A stretch of DNA of 49,089 bases, taken from the NCBI GenBank assembly GCA_902605035.1, contig CACLBB010000009.1:1-49089 (forward strand), written 5' to 3'. A program made the position numbers and the translations under genes. The DNA comes from an uncultured Pelagibacteraceae bacterium. Its GTDB lineage: Bacteria; Pseudomonadota; Alphaproteobacteria; Pelagibacterales; Pelagibacteraceae. Position 1 is the stretch's first letter; each line of letters begins with the position of its first letter. The notes beneath the pieces are model-generated. The model had not been told where the DNA came from and made no database searches. It was given only the letters and a program-made list of their open reading frames with translations. This document shows positions 1 through 9,188 of the stretch, piece after piece.

Positions 1-129
1 GTAAAAATTGCTTCAGAAATACTTGGAGGAAAAGGAGGAGGGGGAAGAAAAGATTTTGCTCAAGCTGGTGGAAACAATAAAAATAAAATAGATGATGCTT
101 TTCAAGCAATAGTCGATAAAATTAGTTAA
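1..129 (+). CDS. alaS: Alanyl-tRNA synthetase, C-terminal end (partial)
   Basis: The window opens inside this gene; only the last 42 codons and the TAA stop are present. The glycine-rich segment ([18 protein letters not shown]) followed by a short helix is the typical carboxy end of the AlaS C-Ala/DHHA1 domain, which helps bind the tRNA elbow in charging tRNA-Ala. The last 8 bases overlap the end of the convergent isocitrate dehydrogenase gene. Identification rests on this motif alone, which is distinctive for the family. Confidence 0.88.
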   Translation, partial: VKIASEILGGKGGGGRKDFAQAGGNNKNKIDDAFQAIVDKIS

Positions 130-1336
130 GTTTCTTTTTTAGATTAGAGTTTATTGCCTCTAAAAATTGATTAGTTGTTAAGAATTTTTGATCTTTACTT
201 ATTAATATTGCTAAATCTTTAGTCATTGAGCCACTTTCAACTGTTTCAATACAAACTTTTTCTAGAGTTTCTGCAAACTTTATAAGCTCTTGATTGCCAT
301 CAAGATTTCCTCTGTGGGATAAACCCCTTGTCCATGCAAAGATTGAAGCTATAGGGTTTGTAGATGTTTCTTTTCCTGCTTGGTGTTGTCTATAATGTCT
401 AGTTACAGTTCCGTGAGCAGCTTCAGCTTCAGCTATTTTACCATCTGGAGTCCTAAGCACACTAGTCATTAATCCCAAAGAACCGTATCCTTGGGCAACT
501 GTGTCTGATTGAACATCTCCATCGTAGTTTTTGCAGGCCCAAATATATTTTCCACTCCACTTCATTGCACAAGCAACCATATCATCAATTAATCTATGTT
601 CATATGTTATTCCCAATTCCTTAAATTTATTTTTAAACTCTTTTTGAAAAACTTCTTCAAATATATCTTTGAATCTACCATCATATGCTTTTAAAATTGT
701 ATTTTTTGATGAAAAGTAAACAGGCCATTTTCTGACTAGACCATAGTTCATACACGCCCTAGCAAAATCTTTTATAGAATTATCTAAATTATACATAGAA
801 AGAGCAATACCTGGCCCATCAAAATTAAATACTTCATGTTCAATTTTATTTTTTCCATCCTCGGACTCCCATTTAACTATCATTTTTCCTTTACCAGGAA
901 CTTTAAAATCAGTGGCTTTATACTGATCTCCGAAAGCATGTCTTCCCACTATTACGCTGTCCGCCCAGTGAGGAACCAGCCTAGGAACATTTTTGCAAAT
1001 TATTGGTTCCCTAAATATTGTTCCACCAACAATATTTCTAATTGTACCGTTAGGTGATCTCCACATTTTTTTTAAATTAAACTCTTTTACACGACCTTCA
1101 TCTGGGGTGATAGTTGCACATTTTACTCCTGCTCCATGCTTTTGAATAGCTTTGGCACAATCAATTGTAACTTGGTCATTAGTTTTGTCCCTACTCTCCA
1201 TGCCTAAATCGTAATATTTTAGGTCTATGTCTAAATAGGGCTTAATAAGCTTTTCTTTTATAAATGACCAGATGATCCTAGTCATTTCGTCTCCGTCTAG
1301 CTCAACTACTGGGTTTTTGACTTTAATTTTTGCCAT
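122..1336 (-). CDS. icd: NADP-dependent isocitrate dehydrogenase
   Basis: This 404-residue enzyme oxidatively decarboxylates isocitrate to 2-oxoglutarate with NADP in the TCA cycle. It belongs to the eukaryotic-like (IDH1/2-type) subfamily common in alphaproteobacteria. The start ([15 protein letters not shown]), the substrate loop SPNGTIRN near residues 94-101, and the C-terminal [13 protein letters not shown] segment all show this. Length is normal and the start is ATG. It converges on alaS with an 8-base overlap and is divergent from psd across a 68-base gap, so it is probably a single-gene transcript. Confidence 0.96.
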   Translation of the reverse strand: MAKIKVKNPVVELDGDEMTRIIWSFIKEKLIKPYLDIDLKYYDLGMESRDKTNDQVTIDCAKAIQKHGAGVKCATITPDEGRVKEFNLKKMWRSPNGTIRNIVGGTIFREPIICKNVPRLVPHWADSVIVGRHAFGDQYKATDFKVPGKGKMIVKWESEDGKNKIEHEVFNFDGPGIALSMYNLDNSIKDFARACMNYGLVRKWPVYFSSKNTILKAYDGRFKDIFEEVFQKEFKNKFKELGITYEHRLIDDMVACAMKWSGKYIWACKNYDGDVQSDTVAQGYGSLGLMTSVLRTPDGKIAEAEAAHGTVTRHYRQHQAGKETSTNPIASIFAWTRGLSHRGNLDGNQELIKFAETLEKVCIETVESGSMTKDLAILISKDQKFLTTNQFLEAINSNLKKKLN

Positions 1337-1404
1337 AAAATAAAAATAGATTGATTAAGTAGGATTTTTATACATATTAAGAAAAAATTAGCAAACTTAA
1401 AATT

Positions 1405-2058
1405 ATGTTTAATACAATTTTTCCAAAAATTCATAAGGAAGGCTATAAATTTTTAGCAATTTCTATAATAGTAACATTTTTTGTATTACTTTTTTCAAAG
1501 TTTTTAGGGTTATTTTTTACTTTAATTACAATTTGGGTTTACTATTTTTTTAGGGACCCAGAAAGATACTCAATTAACAATGATGATTTTTTAGTTAGCC
1601 CTGCTGATGGATTGATTACTAAAATTACAGAGCAGAAAGGACCATTAGAACTTCAGTTAGAAAACACAACATTTACAAAGGTGAGCGTTTTTATGAATGT
1701 TTTTAATTGCCATGTAAATAGAACTCCTCTTACAGGTAAAATTGAAGAAATAAATTACAAACCAGGAAAATTCATCAACGCATCACTTGATAAAGCAAGT
1801 GAGGAAAACGAAAGAAACTATTATAAGATTAAATGTAAAACAACTGGAGAAGAAATTATTATAGTTCAAATTGCAGGTTTAATTGCAAGAAGAATAGTTT
1901 GTGATGTAGAGCAGGGACAAGAATTAAAACAAGGAGATAGAATAGGCATGATACGTTTTGGCAGCAGAGTAGATATTTTTTTTAAAAATAAAAAAGTATT
2001 AGCAAAAGTCGGCCAAAATGTTATAGCAGGAGAAAGTTTGATAGCTTCAAATAGATAA
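1405..2058 (+). CDS. psd: Phosphatidylserine decarboxylase, short form
   Basis: It converts phosphatidylserine to phosphatidylethanolamine at the inner membrane. At 217 residues this is the short form of the family, with hydrophobic segments around residues 17-48. The self-cleavage and pyruvoyl-forming site is the G186-S187 pair in RFGSRVD, where the serine becomes the pyruvoyl group. The FMNVFNCHVNRTP segment is also typical. Its stop overlaps the ATG of pssA by one base (TAATG), so synthesis and decarboxylation of phosphatidylserine are encoded as a translationally coupled pair. Confidence 0.95.
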   Translation: MFNTIFPKIHKEGYKFLAISIIVTFFVLLFSKFLGLFFTLITIWVYYFFRDPERYSINNDDFLVSPADGLITKITEQKGPLELQLENTTFTKVSVFMNVFNCHVNRTPLTGKIEEINYKPGKFINASLDKASEENERNYYKIKCKTTGEEIIIVQIAGLIARRIVCDVEQGQELKQGDRIGMIRFGSRVDIFFKNKKVLAKVGQNVIAGESLIASNR

Positions 2059-2849
2059 TGGAAGAAAATAGAAAATTTAAATTGGTTTCATCAAAAAAAA
2101 CTAGGTATTTATTACCGAATATTCTCACATTGGCTGGAGTATGTTTAGGAATAAGCTCAATTAAATTTTCGATAGATGGAAATTATAGTTTAGCGGTAAT
2201 TTTTATCTTATTTGCCGCAATTCTTGATGCGCTTGATGGAAGAGTTGCCCGATTAATTAAAGGGACATCAGAGTTTGGTAAAGAACTAGATTCACTGACT
2301 GATTTCGTAAGTTTTGGGATAGCACCAGTTTTTGTTTTATATTTTTGGGAATTAGATAATTACGGTAAACTTGGTTGGGCAATAACACTAATATATTCAG
2401 TTTGTTGTGTTTTAAGATTAGCAAGATTTAATTTAACTAAAGTAAAAGATAGTGAGGCTTGGAAAAATAATTTTTTTGAGGGAATTCCCTCACCTGCAGG
2501 TGGCATATTAATCTTAATGCCTTTAATTTATGAGTTATCAAATTTAAATATAGATTTTAACTTTAAAAAATTTACTCCATATTTCACAGTGGTGATTGCT
2601 ATTCTGTTAGTGAGTAAATTTCCAACGTTATCCTTAAAAAAAATTTCTATCTCTCCTAAAACAACTGCATTTATTTTGTTAGGTATAGGATTAGTTTTTA
2701 TTTCTTTATTATTTTATACATTCGAAACGCTTTTATTCTTTGGAAGCATTTACTTAATTTCAATACCAATTAGTTTTTTTATGTATAAAAATCAAAACAT
2801 AAAAGAAAATTTAGAAACATCTGAAGATGATCATGAAGATGTTTTGTAA
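2058..2849 (+). CDS. pssA: CDP-diacylglycerol--serine O-phosphatidyltransferase
   Basis: This integral membrane enzyme makes phosphatidylserine from CDP-diacylglycerol and serine, the substrate for the psd product encoded just upstream. The CDP-alcohol phosphotransferase signature DGxxAR(x8)GxxxDxxxD is perfect: D60-G61, A64-R65, G74, D78 and D82. Several hydrophobic segments flank it, and the protein ends in an acidic tail (SEDDHED). Length (263 aa) is usual for the PssA type II family. One-base overlaps (TAATG) join it to psd upstream and rlmE downstream. Confidence 0.96.
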   Translation: MEENRKFKLVSSKKTRYLLPNILTLAGVCLGISSIKFSIDGNYSLAVIFILFAAILDALDGRVARLIKGTSEFGKELDSLTDFVSFGIAPVFVLYFWELDNYGKLGWAITLIYSVCCVLRLARFNLTKVKDSEAWKNNFFEGIPSPAGGILILMPLIYELSNLNIDFNFKKFTPYFTVVIAILLVSKFPTLSLKKISISPKTTAFILLGIGLVFISLLFYTFETLLFFGSIYLISIPISFFMYKNQNIKENLETSEDDHEDVL

Positions 2850-3475
2850 TGAAGAAATCAAAGCAAAGAAAAAAAAGCAACACTTGGAGAATTAAACAAC
2901 ATAGAGATCAATTCTTTAAAAAATCTAAAACATTAGGTTACCGTTCAAGAGCTGCTTTTAAACTAATTGAACTAAATGAAAAATTTAAATTTATTAGAAG
3001 CAACACAAATTTACTTGATATCGGTGCATTCCCAGGTGGATGGTCCCAAGTTGCTAGCAGAATCATTATTTCTGGAAAAATATTATCAGTAGACTTAGAA
3101 AAAATTCAAAAAATTGATAATGTCTCTTTTAAACAGTGTGATTTTCGAGAAGATATGGCTAAAGAGGAAATTACACGTTTTTTTCCTAACGGAATAGACG
3201 TTATAATTTCTGATATGGCAGCAAATACAACCGGGAATAAATCTCTTGATTGTATTCGAACAAATCAATTGTGTTCTGATGTTATTGAATTTTCAGTAAA
3301 ATCTTTAAAACCTAATGGGGTTTTAATATCAAAATTATTTATGGGGGAAGATTTTATAGAAGTAAAAGATCTTGCAAAGTCGATGTTTAAAAAAGTGCAT
3401 TTTTTTAAACCAGAGGCCAGCAGGAACGAATCAAAAGAAACTTATTTACATTGCGCGACATTAAAGACTTTATAA
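2849..3475 (+). CDS. rlmE: 23S rRNA 2'-O-ribose methyltransferase RlmE (FtsJ/RrmJ)
   Basis: The family methylates the 2'-O of U2552 in the 23S rRNA A-loop using SAM. The SAM-binding stretch LDIGAFPGGWSQV lies at residues 56-68. The K-D-K-E catalytic tetrad is visible as K38 (SRAAFKL), D122 (SDMAANTTG), K162 (SKLFMG) and E197 (KETY). A basic N-terminal tail precedes the domain, as in E. coli. Length is 208 aa. It is the third gene of the psd-pssA-rlmE run and lies 26 bases before guaB. Confidence 0.96.
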   Translation: MKKSKQRKKSNTWRIKQHRDQFFKKSKTLGYRSRAAFKLIELNEKFKFIRSNTNLLDIGAFPGGWSQVASRIIISGKILSVDLEKIQKIDNVSFKQCDFREDMAKEEITRFFPNGIDVIISDMAANTTGNKSLDCIRTNQLCSDVIEFSVKSLKPNGVLISKLFMGEDFIEVKDLAKSMFKKVHFFKPEASRNESKETYLHCATLKTL

Positions 3476-3501
3476 TTTTGAAAAATTGTATATAAGTTTA
3501 T

Positions 3502-4581
3502 ATGGAAGCAATTAAAGAAGCGTTAACTTTTGATGATGTTCTTTTGCTGCCGCGATTTTCTAAAATTTTACCATCTGAAACCGATATATCAATTAATTTA
3601 GGTAGAAATATAAAGTTAAAAACACCTTTTTTGTCTTCAGCGATGGACACTGTAACCGAATCATCTATGGCATCAGCAATAGCTAAAGAAGGTGGAATCG
3701 GAATTATTCATAGAAATTTAGATATAAAAAAACAAAGCAAAGAGGTAGAAAAAGTTAAGAAAAATAATTTATTAGTTGGAGCAGCAATTGGGACAAGTAT
3801 AAGTGACTTAGAGAGGGCTAAAAGACTTTTAGGTAGCGGCGTAGATTTAATTGTAATTGACACAGCTCACGGCCATAGCGAGAAAGTCGTAAAAATTTTA
3901 TCAAAGCTGAAAAAATATAATTATAAGATACCAATTTGTGTTGGAAATATTGCGACAAGCGAAGCGGCAAAAAGACTTTATAACTCAGGTGCTGATATTA
4001 TTAAAGTTGGTATTGGACCAGGATCAATTTGCACAACTAGAATGGTAGCTGGTATAGGTGTACCGCAAATTACTGCGATTATGCAGGTTTATAAGTTTTT
4101 AAGAAGTAAAAAAATTAAAATAATTTCAGATGGAGGAATCAAGTTTTCTGGAGATATTGCTAAAGCATTAGCTGCTGGCGCTGATGCAATTATGATGGGC
4201 TCTATATTTGCAGGGACAGATGAGAGTCCTGGAAAAAAATTTAAAATAAAAAACAGGTTTTATAAAAGATATAGAGGCATGGGATCTATTGGCGCCATGT
4301 CAGCTGGATCTTCAAATAGATATTTTCAAAAAAATTATAAGGATAAATCAAAATTTGTGCCAGAAGGTGTAGATGGACGAGTAGAGTATAAAGGCAATGT
4401 ATCTAAAATAATATATCAATTACAGGGAGGATTAAGATCTTCTATGGGATATATTGGCGCTAAGACTATAAAGGATATAAAAAAAAACGCAAAATTTGTT
4501 AAAATTACCAAGGCTGGATTTTACGAAAGCATGGTGCATAGTGTAGAAATGATTGAGCCAACTCTAAATTATAAATTGTAA
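3502..4581 (+). CDS. guaB: IMP dehydrogenase lacking the CBS (Bateman) module
   Basis: It oxidises IMP to XMP with NAD, the committed step of GMP synthesis; guaA follows one gene later. The catalytic loop GPGSICTTR has the nucleophilic C177; DGGIK (210-214) and GMGS (259-262) are the phosphate-binding segments, and a [13 protein letters not shown] flap and the [15 protein letters not shown] element are present. The protein has only 359 residues against about 490 for the usual family. The missing part is exactly the tandem CBS insert: the chain passes from EVEKVKKNN (81-89) directly to LLVGAAIGT. The barrel looks complete, so I expect an active enzyme without nucleotide allostery through that domain. 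Confidence 0.96.
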   Translation: MEAIKEALTFDDVLLLPRFSKILPSETDISINLGRNIKLKTPFLSSAMDTVTESSMASAIAKEGGIGIIHRNLDIKKQSKEVEKVKKNNLLVGAAIGTSISDLERAKRLLGSGVDLIVIDTAHGHSEKVVKILSKLKKYNYKIPICVGNIATSEAAKRLYNSGADIIKVGIGPGSICTTRMVAGIGVPQITAIMQVYKFLRSKKIKIISDGGIKFSGDIAKALAAGADAIMMGSIFAGTDESPGKKFKIKNRFYKRYRGMGSIGAMSAGSSNRYFQKNYKDKSKFVPEGVDGRVEYKGNVSKIIYQLQGGLRSSMGYIGAKTIKDIKKNAKFVKITKAGFYESMVHSVEMIEPTLNYKL

Positions 4582-4583
4582 TT

Positions 4584-5000
4584 GTGAAAATATTAAAAAT
4601 AACTATTATATTAATGTTATCTTCAAATGTTTTATTGGCTAGCGCTGATTATTTCAATGAAGGTCTTATTTTATTTAAAAAAAATCAACTTGAAAAAGCA
4701 AAATTTAAATTTGAGCAGGACATAGTTTACAACCCCAAGAGTGAAAAATCTTATCTTTATCTGTCGAAGATCTTCAACAAACAAAATAAAAAAGATTTAG
4801 AAGAAAAAAATTTAAATACAGTAATTTTACTTAATCCTTTAAACGAGGAAGCAATTTACAATCTTGCAGAATTAAGATTAAACCAGTCTGATTTTGAGGG
4901 GAGCCGAAAATTGATAGATCAACTTATCAGTATTTGTCATAGTTATTGTTTAAAAAGCAAGGAGTTAAAAGTAGAAATAGAAAAATCTTTAAAAAAATAA
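4584..5000 (+). CDS. Small exported TPR-repeat protein of unknown function
   Basis: This 138-residue protein starts with a basic hydrophobic signal peptide (KILKITIILMLSSNVLLASA), so it is probably periplasmic. The rest has the periodic helical pattern of two to three tetratricopeptide repeats (YFNEGLILFKKNQLEKAKFKF; SYLYLSKIFNK; AIYNLAELRLNQSDFEGSRKL). The start is GTG, two bases after the guaB stop, and the stop touches the first ATG of guaA, so it sits inside the guanine-nucleotide operon. I cannot assign a partner; TPR proteins usually serve as interaction scaffolds. Confidence 0.75.
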   Translation: MKILKITIILMLSSNVLLASADYFNEGLILFKKNQLEKAKFKFEQDIVYNPKSEKSYLYLSKIFNKQNKKDLEEKNLNTVILLNPLNEEAIYNLAELRLNQSDFEGSRKLIDQLISICHSYCLKSKELKVEIEKSLKK

Positions 5001-6563
5001 ATGCCCATCCGAAATCATATGGAAAAAATAATTATTATTGATTTTGGCTCTCAGGTTACAAAATTAATAGCTAGACGTGTTAGAGAACTTGGTGTTTTTT
5101 CTGAAATACTAACAATTAAAGATATTAAAAAGATTAAGGACTATAAGCAAATTAAAGGGATAATTTTGTCAGGAGGACCTTCTACTGTTACCAAGATAGA
5201 ATATTCTAATATACCAAAAGATATCTACTTTAAAAAAATACCTATTCTAGGAATATGTTATGGGCTTCAATTAATAGCTAAAGAATTTCAGGGCTCTATC
5301 GGATCCTTTAAAAAAAAAAGGGAGTTCGGTAGAGCAAAGCTTTTTCAAAAAAAAAGATCTTTGTTAACAAAAGATCTTTTTAACAAAAAATATAAATCTG
5401 TTTGGATGAGTCACCAGGACGCTGTTACTAAATTACCTAAAGGATTTAAAATTGTTGCATCTACAAAAGAGTCAAAATTAACAATTATCGAGGATCAAGA
5501 ACGTAAAATTTATGGTGTTCAATTTCACCCAGAAGTTACCCATACAGAAAACGGAAATATAATTTTTAAAAATTTTTTATTTTCTATTTGTAAGATAAAA
5601 AAAAAATGGAAAATAAATTCTGAAAAAAATAGATTAATAAATGATATAAAAAAAATTGTTAAAAATGATAAAGTTATTTGCGCACTATCAGGTGGGGTAG
5701 ATAGTAGCGTTGTCGCTTTGTTGATTAACAAAGCTATAAAAAAGAATCTTATTTGTATTATGGTAGATACTGGCTTAATGAGAAAAAATGAATTTAAATC
5801 ATCTTATAATATTTTTAAAAAGAAATATAAGCTAAACGTAAGGCTAATTAATGCGTCAAAATTATACTTTAATAAGCTAAGAAATATTCAGGATCCAGAA
5901 AAAAAAAGAAAAATTATCGGAAATTTATTTATTAAGATATTTGAAAAAGAAGCTTATAAATTTAAGAATATAAAATTCTTAGCACAAGGGACTTTATATC
6001 CAGATATAATTGAAAGTCGATCAGCGACTGGAAGCATAACTTCAAAAATTAAATCTCATCATAATGTAGGGGGGTTACCAAAAAAAATGAATTTAAAATT
6101 AATTGAACCTTTAAAAGAATTTTTTAAAGACGAGGTAAGAATTCTTGGTAAATCATTGGGTTTAGTTAATAGTATAAGAAATAAACACCCTTTTCCAGGA
6201 CCAGGTTTGGCAATTAGAATAATTGGCAAAGTTACACCACAAAAAACTAAAATACTTCAAGATGCTGATCATATTTTTGTTAGTGAATTAGTTAAACATA
6301 ATCTTTACAATAAAATCTGGCAAGCATATGCAGGATTGTTGCCCATGAAAACTGTCGGAGTAATGGGGGACTCCAGAACTTATGAATATACTTGTTTGTT
6401 AAGAGCAGTAATTTCTGAAGATGGCATGACTGCAGATTATTTTAATTTTCCAAAGGATTTTTTGGATGAAATTTCAAATAAAATTGTTAATGGCGTACCT
6501 GGAATAAATAGAGTAGTTTATGATATAACATCTAAGCCACCCAGTACAATTGAATTAGAATAA
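5001..6563 (+). CDS. guaA: GMP synthase (glutamine-hydrolysing)
   Basis: It aminates XMP to GMP using ATP and glutamine-derived ammonia. The N-terminal class I glutaminase domain has C86 in GICYG and H176/E178 in FHPEV. The ATP-pyrophosphatase P-loop SGGVDSS is at 230-236, and the C-terminal dimerisation domain ends in PPSTIE. Length is 520 aa. Two starts are possible: ATG at 5001 abutting the previous stop, or ATG at 5019 ([12 protein letters not shown]), which begins right at the conserved region. With guaB it gives the complete IMP-to-GMP path, and it overlaps panB by one base. Confidence 0.97.
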   Translation: MPIRNHMEKIIIIDFGSQVTKLIARRVRELGVFSEILTIKDIKKIKDYKQIKGIILSGGPSTVTKIEYSNIPKDIYFKKIPILGICYGLQLIAKEFQGSIGSFKKKREFGRAKLFQKKRSLLTKDLFNKKYKSVWMSHQDAVTKLPKGFKIVASTKESKLTIIEDQERKIYGVQFHPEVTHTENGNIIFKNFLFSICKIKKKWKINSEKNRLINDIKKIVKNDKVICALSGGVDSSVVALLINKAIKKNLICIMVDTGLMRKNEFKSSYNIFKKKYKLNVRLINASKLYFNKLRNIQDPEKKRKIIGNLFIKIFEKEAYKFKNIKFLAQGTLYPDIIESRSATGSITSKIKSHHNVGGLPKKMNLKLIEPLKEFFKDEVRILGKSLGLVNSIRNKHPFPGPGLAIRIIGKVTPQKTKILQDADHIFVSELVKHNLYNKIWQAYAGLLPMKTVGVMGDSRTYEYTCLLRAVISEDGMTADYFNFPKDFLDEISNKIVNGVPGINRVVYDITSKPPSTIELE

Positions 6564-7345
6564 TGTTGAAAAAAATTAAAAGGATAATGGTAAAAAAAAA
6601 TAAAAAAAAAATTGTATGCTTAACGGCTTACTCTAAAAACATTGCTAAAATTTTGGATAAACATTGTGATATAATTCTTGTTGGTGACTCTTTAGCAAAC
6701 GTTTTGTATGGTATGAAAAATACCCATAAGGTAAAATTGTCAACAATTATTCTTCATAGTATAAGCGTAAGAAAAGGAATTCAAAAATCTTTGATGGTGG
6801 TCGATATGCCCAAAGGAACATATAATAATCCATCTCAAGCAAAAAAAAATGCAAAACTAATTGTTAAAAAAACAAGATGTGATGCAGTCAAAATAGAGAG
6901 TAACAGTAAAAATTTTAAAATAATTAAGGAAATAACTAAAGCTAGAATACCTGTAATGGGACATATAGGTTATACACCTCAATTTAAAAAAAAATTTAAG
7001 GTTGAAGGGAAAAACGATAACGAGATTAAAAACTTAATTAAGCAAGCAACATCCATAGAAAAAGCTGGTGCTTTTTCTATTGTTTTAGAATGCATAACTC
7101 CAAATACAGCTAAAGCTATATCAAATTTATTGAACATACCGACCATAGGAATTGGTTCTTCATCATTTTGCGATGGACAAATACTCGTTACAGATGATCT
7201 TCTAGGATTAAGTGGCTTTTATCCAAAATTTGTCAAGAAATATGCTAATTTGAACACTTCAATTGAAAAAGCTGTAAAAAAATATAGTAAAGAAGTTAAA
7301 GCTAAAATATTTCCCAATAATAAAAATTTTTTATATGGAAAATGA
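6563..7345 (+). CDS. panB: 3-methyl-2-oxobutanoate hydroxymethyltransferase
   Basis: First step of pantothenate synthesis: it transfers a hydroxymethyl group from methylene-tetrahydrofolate to 2-oxoisovalerate. The family motifs VCLTAYS (18-24), ILVGDSLANVLYG with D42, VVDMPKGTY with D81, and VLECI are present; the aspartates are the usual metal ligands. Length (260 aa) is normal. The start overlaps the guaA stop by one base; a second in-frame ATG at 6587 could also serve. The early codons include two very long A runs (nine and ten bases, 6592-6611) that are still in frame. It overlaps the next gene by 11 bases. Confidence 0.95.
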   Translation: MLKKIKRIMVKKNKKKIVCLTAYSKNIAKILDKHCDIILVGDSLANVLYGMKNTHKVKLSTIILHSISVRKGIQKSLMVVDMPKGTYNNPSQAKKNAKLIVKKTRCDAVKIESNSKNFKIIKEITKARIPVMGHIGYTPQFKKKFKVEGKNDNEIKNLIKQATSIEKAGAFSIVLECITPNTAKAISNLLNIPTIGIGSSSFCDGQILVTDDLLGLSGFYPKFVKKYANLNTSIEKAVKKYSKEVKAKIFPNNKNFLYGK

Positions 7346-7841
7346 AAATTTAAATAATTCAACTTTATTTGAAAAGATAACAATTATCGCCAAACATAAT
7401 AAAAAAAAGATAATTATAATATTCTCATTTACACTAATTTTTATCTTTTGTTTTTTTGCTTATACTTATTATCAAAAAGAAAAAAATGAAGATATATCTC
7501 AAAAATATATTAAAGCAGGTATATATTTATCATCTAAAGATTTTGAAAGATCAAAAGCAGTTTACAAAGAAATTATATTGAGTAAAAATAAATTTTATTC
7601 TTCTCTAGCTTTAAATAATCTTATTGAAAATGATCTAGAGAGAAATAATGAGGAAATTCTTGAACTTTTTAAAGTTGTAGAAGATATAAAAATGGAAAAG
7701 GATTTAAAAGATCTAGTAAAATTGAGAAAAGCTTTATATTTGATAAAGATTACTAAATTAGATGAGGGAAAAAAATTACTTGAAGAAATTATTTCAAGCA
7801 AGTCTGTATGGAGTGGAATAGCTTCAGAAGCTATAAAGTAA
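7335..7841 (+). CDS. YfgM-like single-pass membrane protein with TPR-like periplasmic domain
   Basis: A 168-residue protein with a short polar N-terminus, one transmembrane helix at about residues 25-45, and an alpha-helical domain resembling TPR repeats (KYIKAGIYLSSKDFERSKAVYKE; LRKALYLIKITKLDEGKKLLEE). In proteobacteria a protein of this shape (YfgM) sits directly upstream of BamB and works near the Sec translocon and periplasmic chaperones. The position, 21 bases before a BamB-like gene, supports the same identity. It is shorter than E. coli YfgM (about 206 aa). Confidence 0.72.
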   Translation: MENENLNNSTLFEKITIIAKHNKKKIIIIFSFTLIFIFCFFAYTYYQKEKNEDISQKYIKAGIYLSSKDFERSKAVYKEIILSKNKFYSSLALNNLIENDLERNNEEILELFKVVEDIKMEKDLKDLVKLRKALYLIKITKLDEGKKLLEEIISSKSVWSGIASEAIK

Positions 7842-7862
7842 GAAAATATTAAAATTATACTA

Positions 7863-9188
7863 ATGCGAATATTTTTAATACTAACAATTTTTTTAGCAAC
7901 TTATAGCTGCTCTTTTGATAACAAGACTGGTATATGGAAAAATTCTGATCAAATTGTAAAAAAAAAGAAAAATGAATTAGCAAATTTTAAAAAAATTAAC
8001 ACAGAAGAAAAACTCTTTAATAGGATTATTTTACCAGAAAATAATTTAGAAATTAATTTAGAACCAGTACAAAAAAATTTAAAATGGGAAGACGAGTTTT
8101 ACCAAGGTTCTAATAACTTAGAAAATTTTAGTTATAGAGATTCGAATAACCTGATTTTTAAAAGCAAAAGGTTAAGCAAATATAAAATAAATAGTAAGAT
8201 TTTATATGATGGAATAAATGTCCTTTTTACCGATGAAAAAGGAAATATCTATGTTTATTCGACTGAACTTCAAGATATTATTTTTAAATATAATTTTTAT
8301 AAAAAAAAATTTAAAAAAATTAAAAAGAAACTAAGTATTAAGATAGAAAATAATATTGTCTATGTATCAGATAATCTGGGTTACTTTTATGCAATTAATT
8401 ATAAAAATCGAAAACTTATCTGGGCAAAAAATTTTCAAATACCATTTAGATCAAATTTAAAAATTATTAAAAATAATCTTATATTAGCAGATTCTGATAA
8501 TTCTATTTATTTAGTGAATAAACTAAATGGAGAAAAAATAAAAACTTTACCAACCGAAGATGCTTCTATGACTAATGAATTTATCAACTCATTTGCGTCG
8601 TATGGTGAAACATTTTTTTATTTAAATACTTTCGGCTCAATTTATTCAATCAATGGTAATAACGGTCGAATTAATTGGTTTTTTAATATCAATCCTTTTT
8701 CAGAGATAGATACTAATAATTTGTTTAATTCAAAACCTATAATATTAAATAACGAAAAACTTATTATTTCTACTGATAGAGAGCTTAATCTTTTCAATGC
8801 TGATGATGGATCTAGAATACTAAAATTTTCCATATCTTCATCTATTAAACCTTTAATACAGAATCAAATTTTATTTTTAATAACCAAAAATGATTTATTG
8901 GTAAGCATAGATATTAATACAGGAGACATAGTTTACTCAGTTGATATTAGTGAAGAAATTGCAAATTTTCTTAATTCAAAAAAAAAATTGATTTATGTAA
9001 AGTCTTTTGCAATTTTAAACAATAATTTATACATTTTTTTAGATAATTCTTTTTTTATTAAATTTAGTTCAGATGGAAAACTACAAAATGTGAGAAAATT
9101 ACCAGCCAAAATGAATTCAGAACCAATATTTATTAATGGATCAATTATATTTTTTGACAAAAAAAATAAATTAATAATCTTAAACTAG
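7863..9188 (+). CDS. bamB: BamB-like PQQ-repeat beta-propeller lipoprotein
   Basis: A 441-residue protein with a short signal sequence ending in a plausible but weak lipobox (LATYSC, cysteine at residue 16), followed by repeated propeller blades of the PQQ type (for example GNIYVYSTELQ, NLGYFYAINYKNRKLIWAKNF, GSIYSINGNNGRINWFFN, DINTGDIVYSV). BamB is the outer-membrane lipoprotein of the BAM complex that helps fold beta-barrels such as LptD, encoded later in this window. The YfgM-BamB order supports the call. The GTPase gene der, often next, is absent. The stop is nested with the purF stop in the four bases CTAG. Confidence 0.82.
   Translation: MRIFLILTIFLATYSCSFDNKTGIWKNSDQIVKKKKNELANFKKINTEEKLFNRIILPENNLEINLEPVQKNLKWEDEFYQGSNNLENFSYRDSNNLIFKSKRLSKYKINSKILYDGINVLFTDEKGNIYVYSTELQDIIFKYNFYKKKFKKIKKKLSIKIENNIVYVSDNLGYFYAINYKNRKLIWAKNFQIPFRSNLKIIKNNLILADSDNSIYLVNKLNGEKIKTLPTEDASMTNEFINSFASYGETFFYLNTFGSIYSINGNNGRINWFFNINPFSEIDTNNLFNSKPIILNNEKLIISTDRELNLFNADDGSRILKFSISSSIKPLIQNQILFLITKNDLLVSIDINTGDIVYSVDISEEIANFLNSKKKLIYVKSFAILNNNLYIFLDNSFFIKFSSDGKLQNVRKLPAKMNSEPIFINGSIIFFDKKNKLIILN

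Noticed and set aside
6592-6611. Frameshift in panB at the A9/A10 tracts
   Set aside because: The reading frame is continuous through both tracts and the family motif VCLTAYS follows directly.
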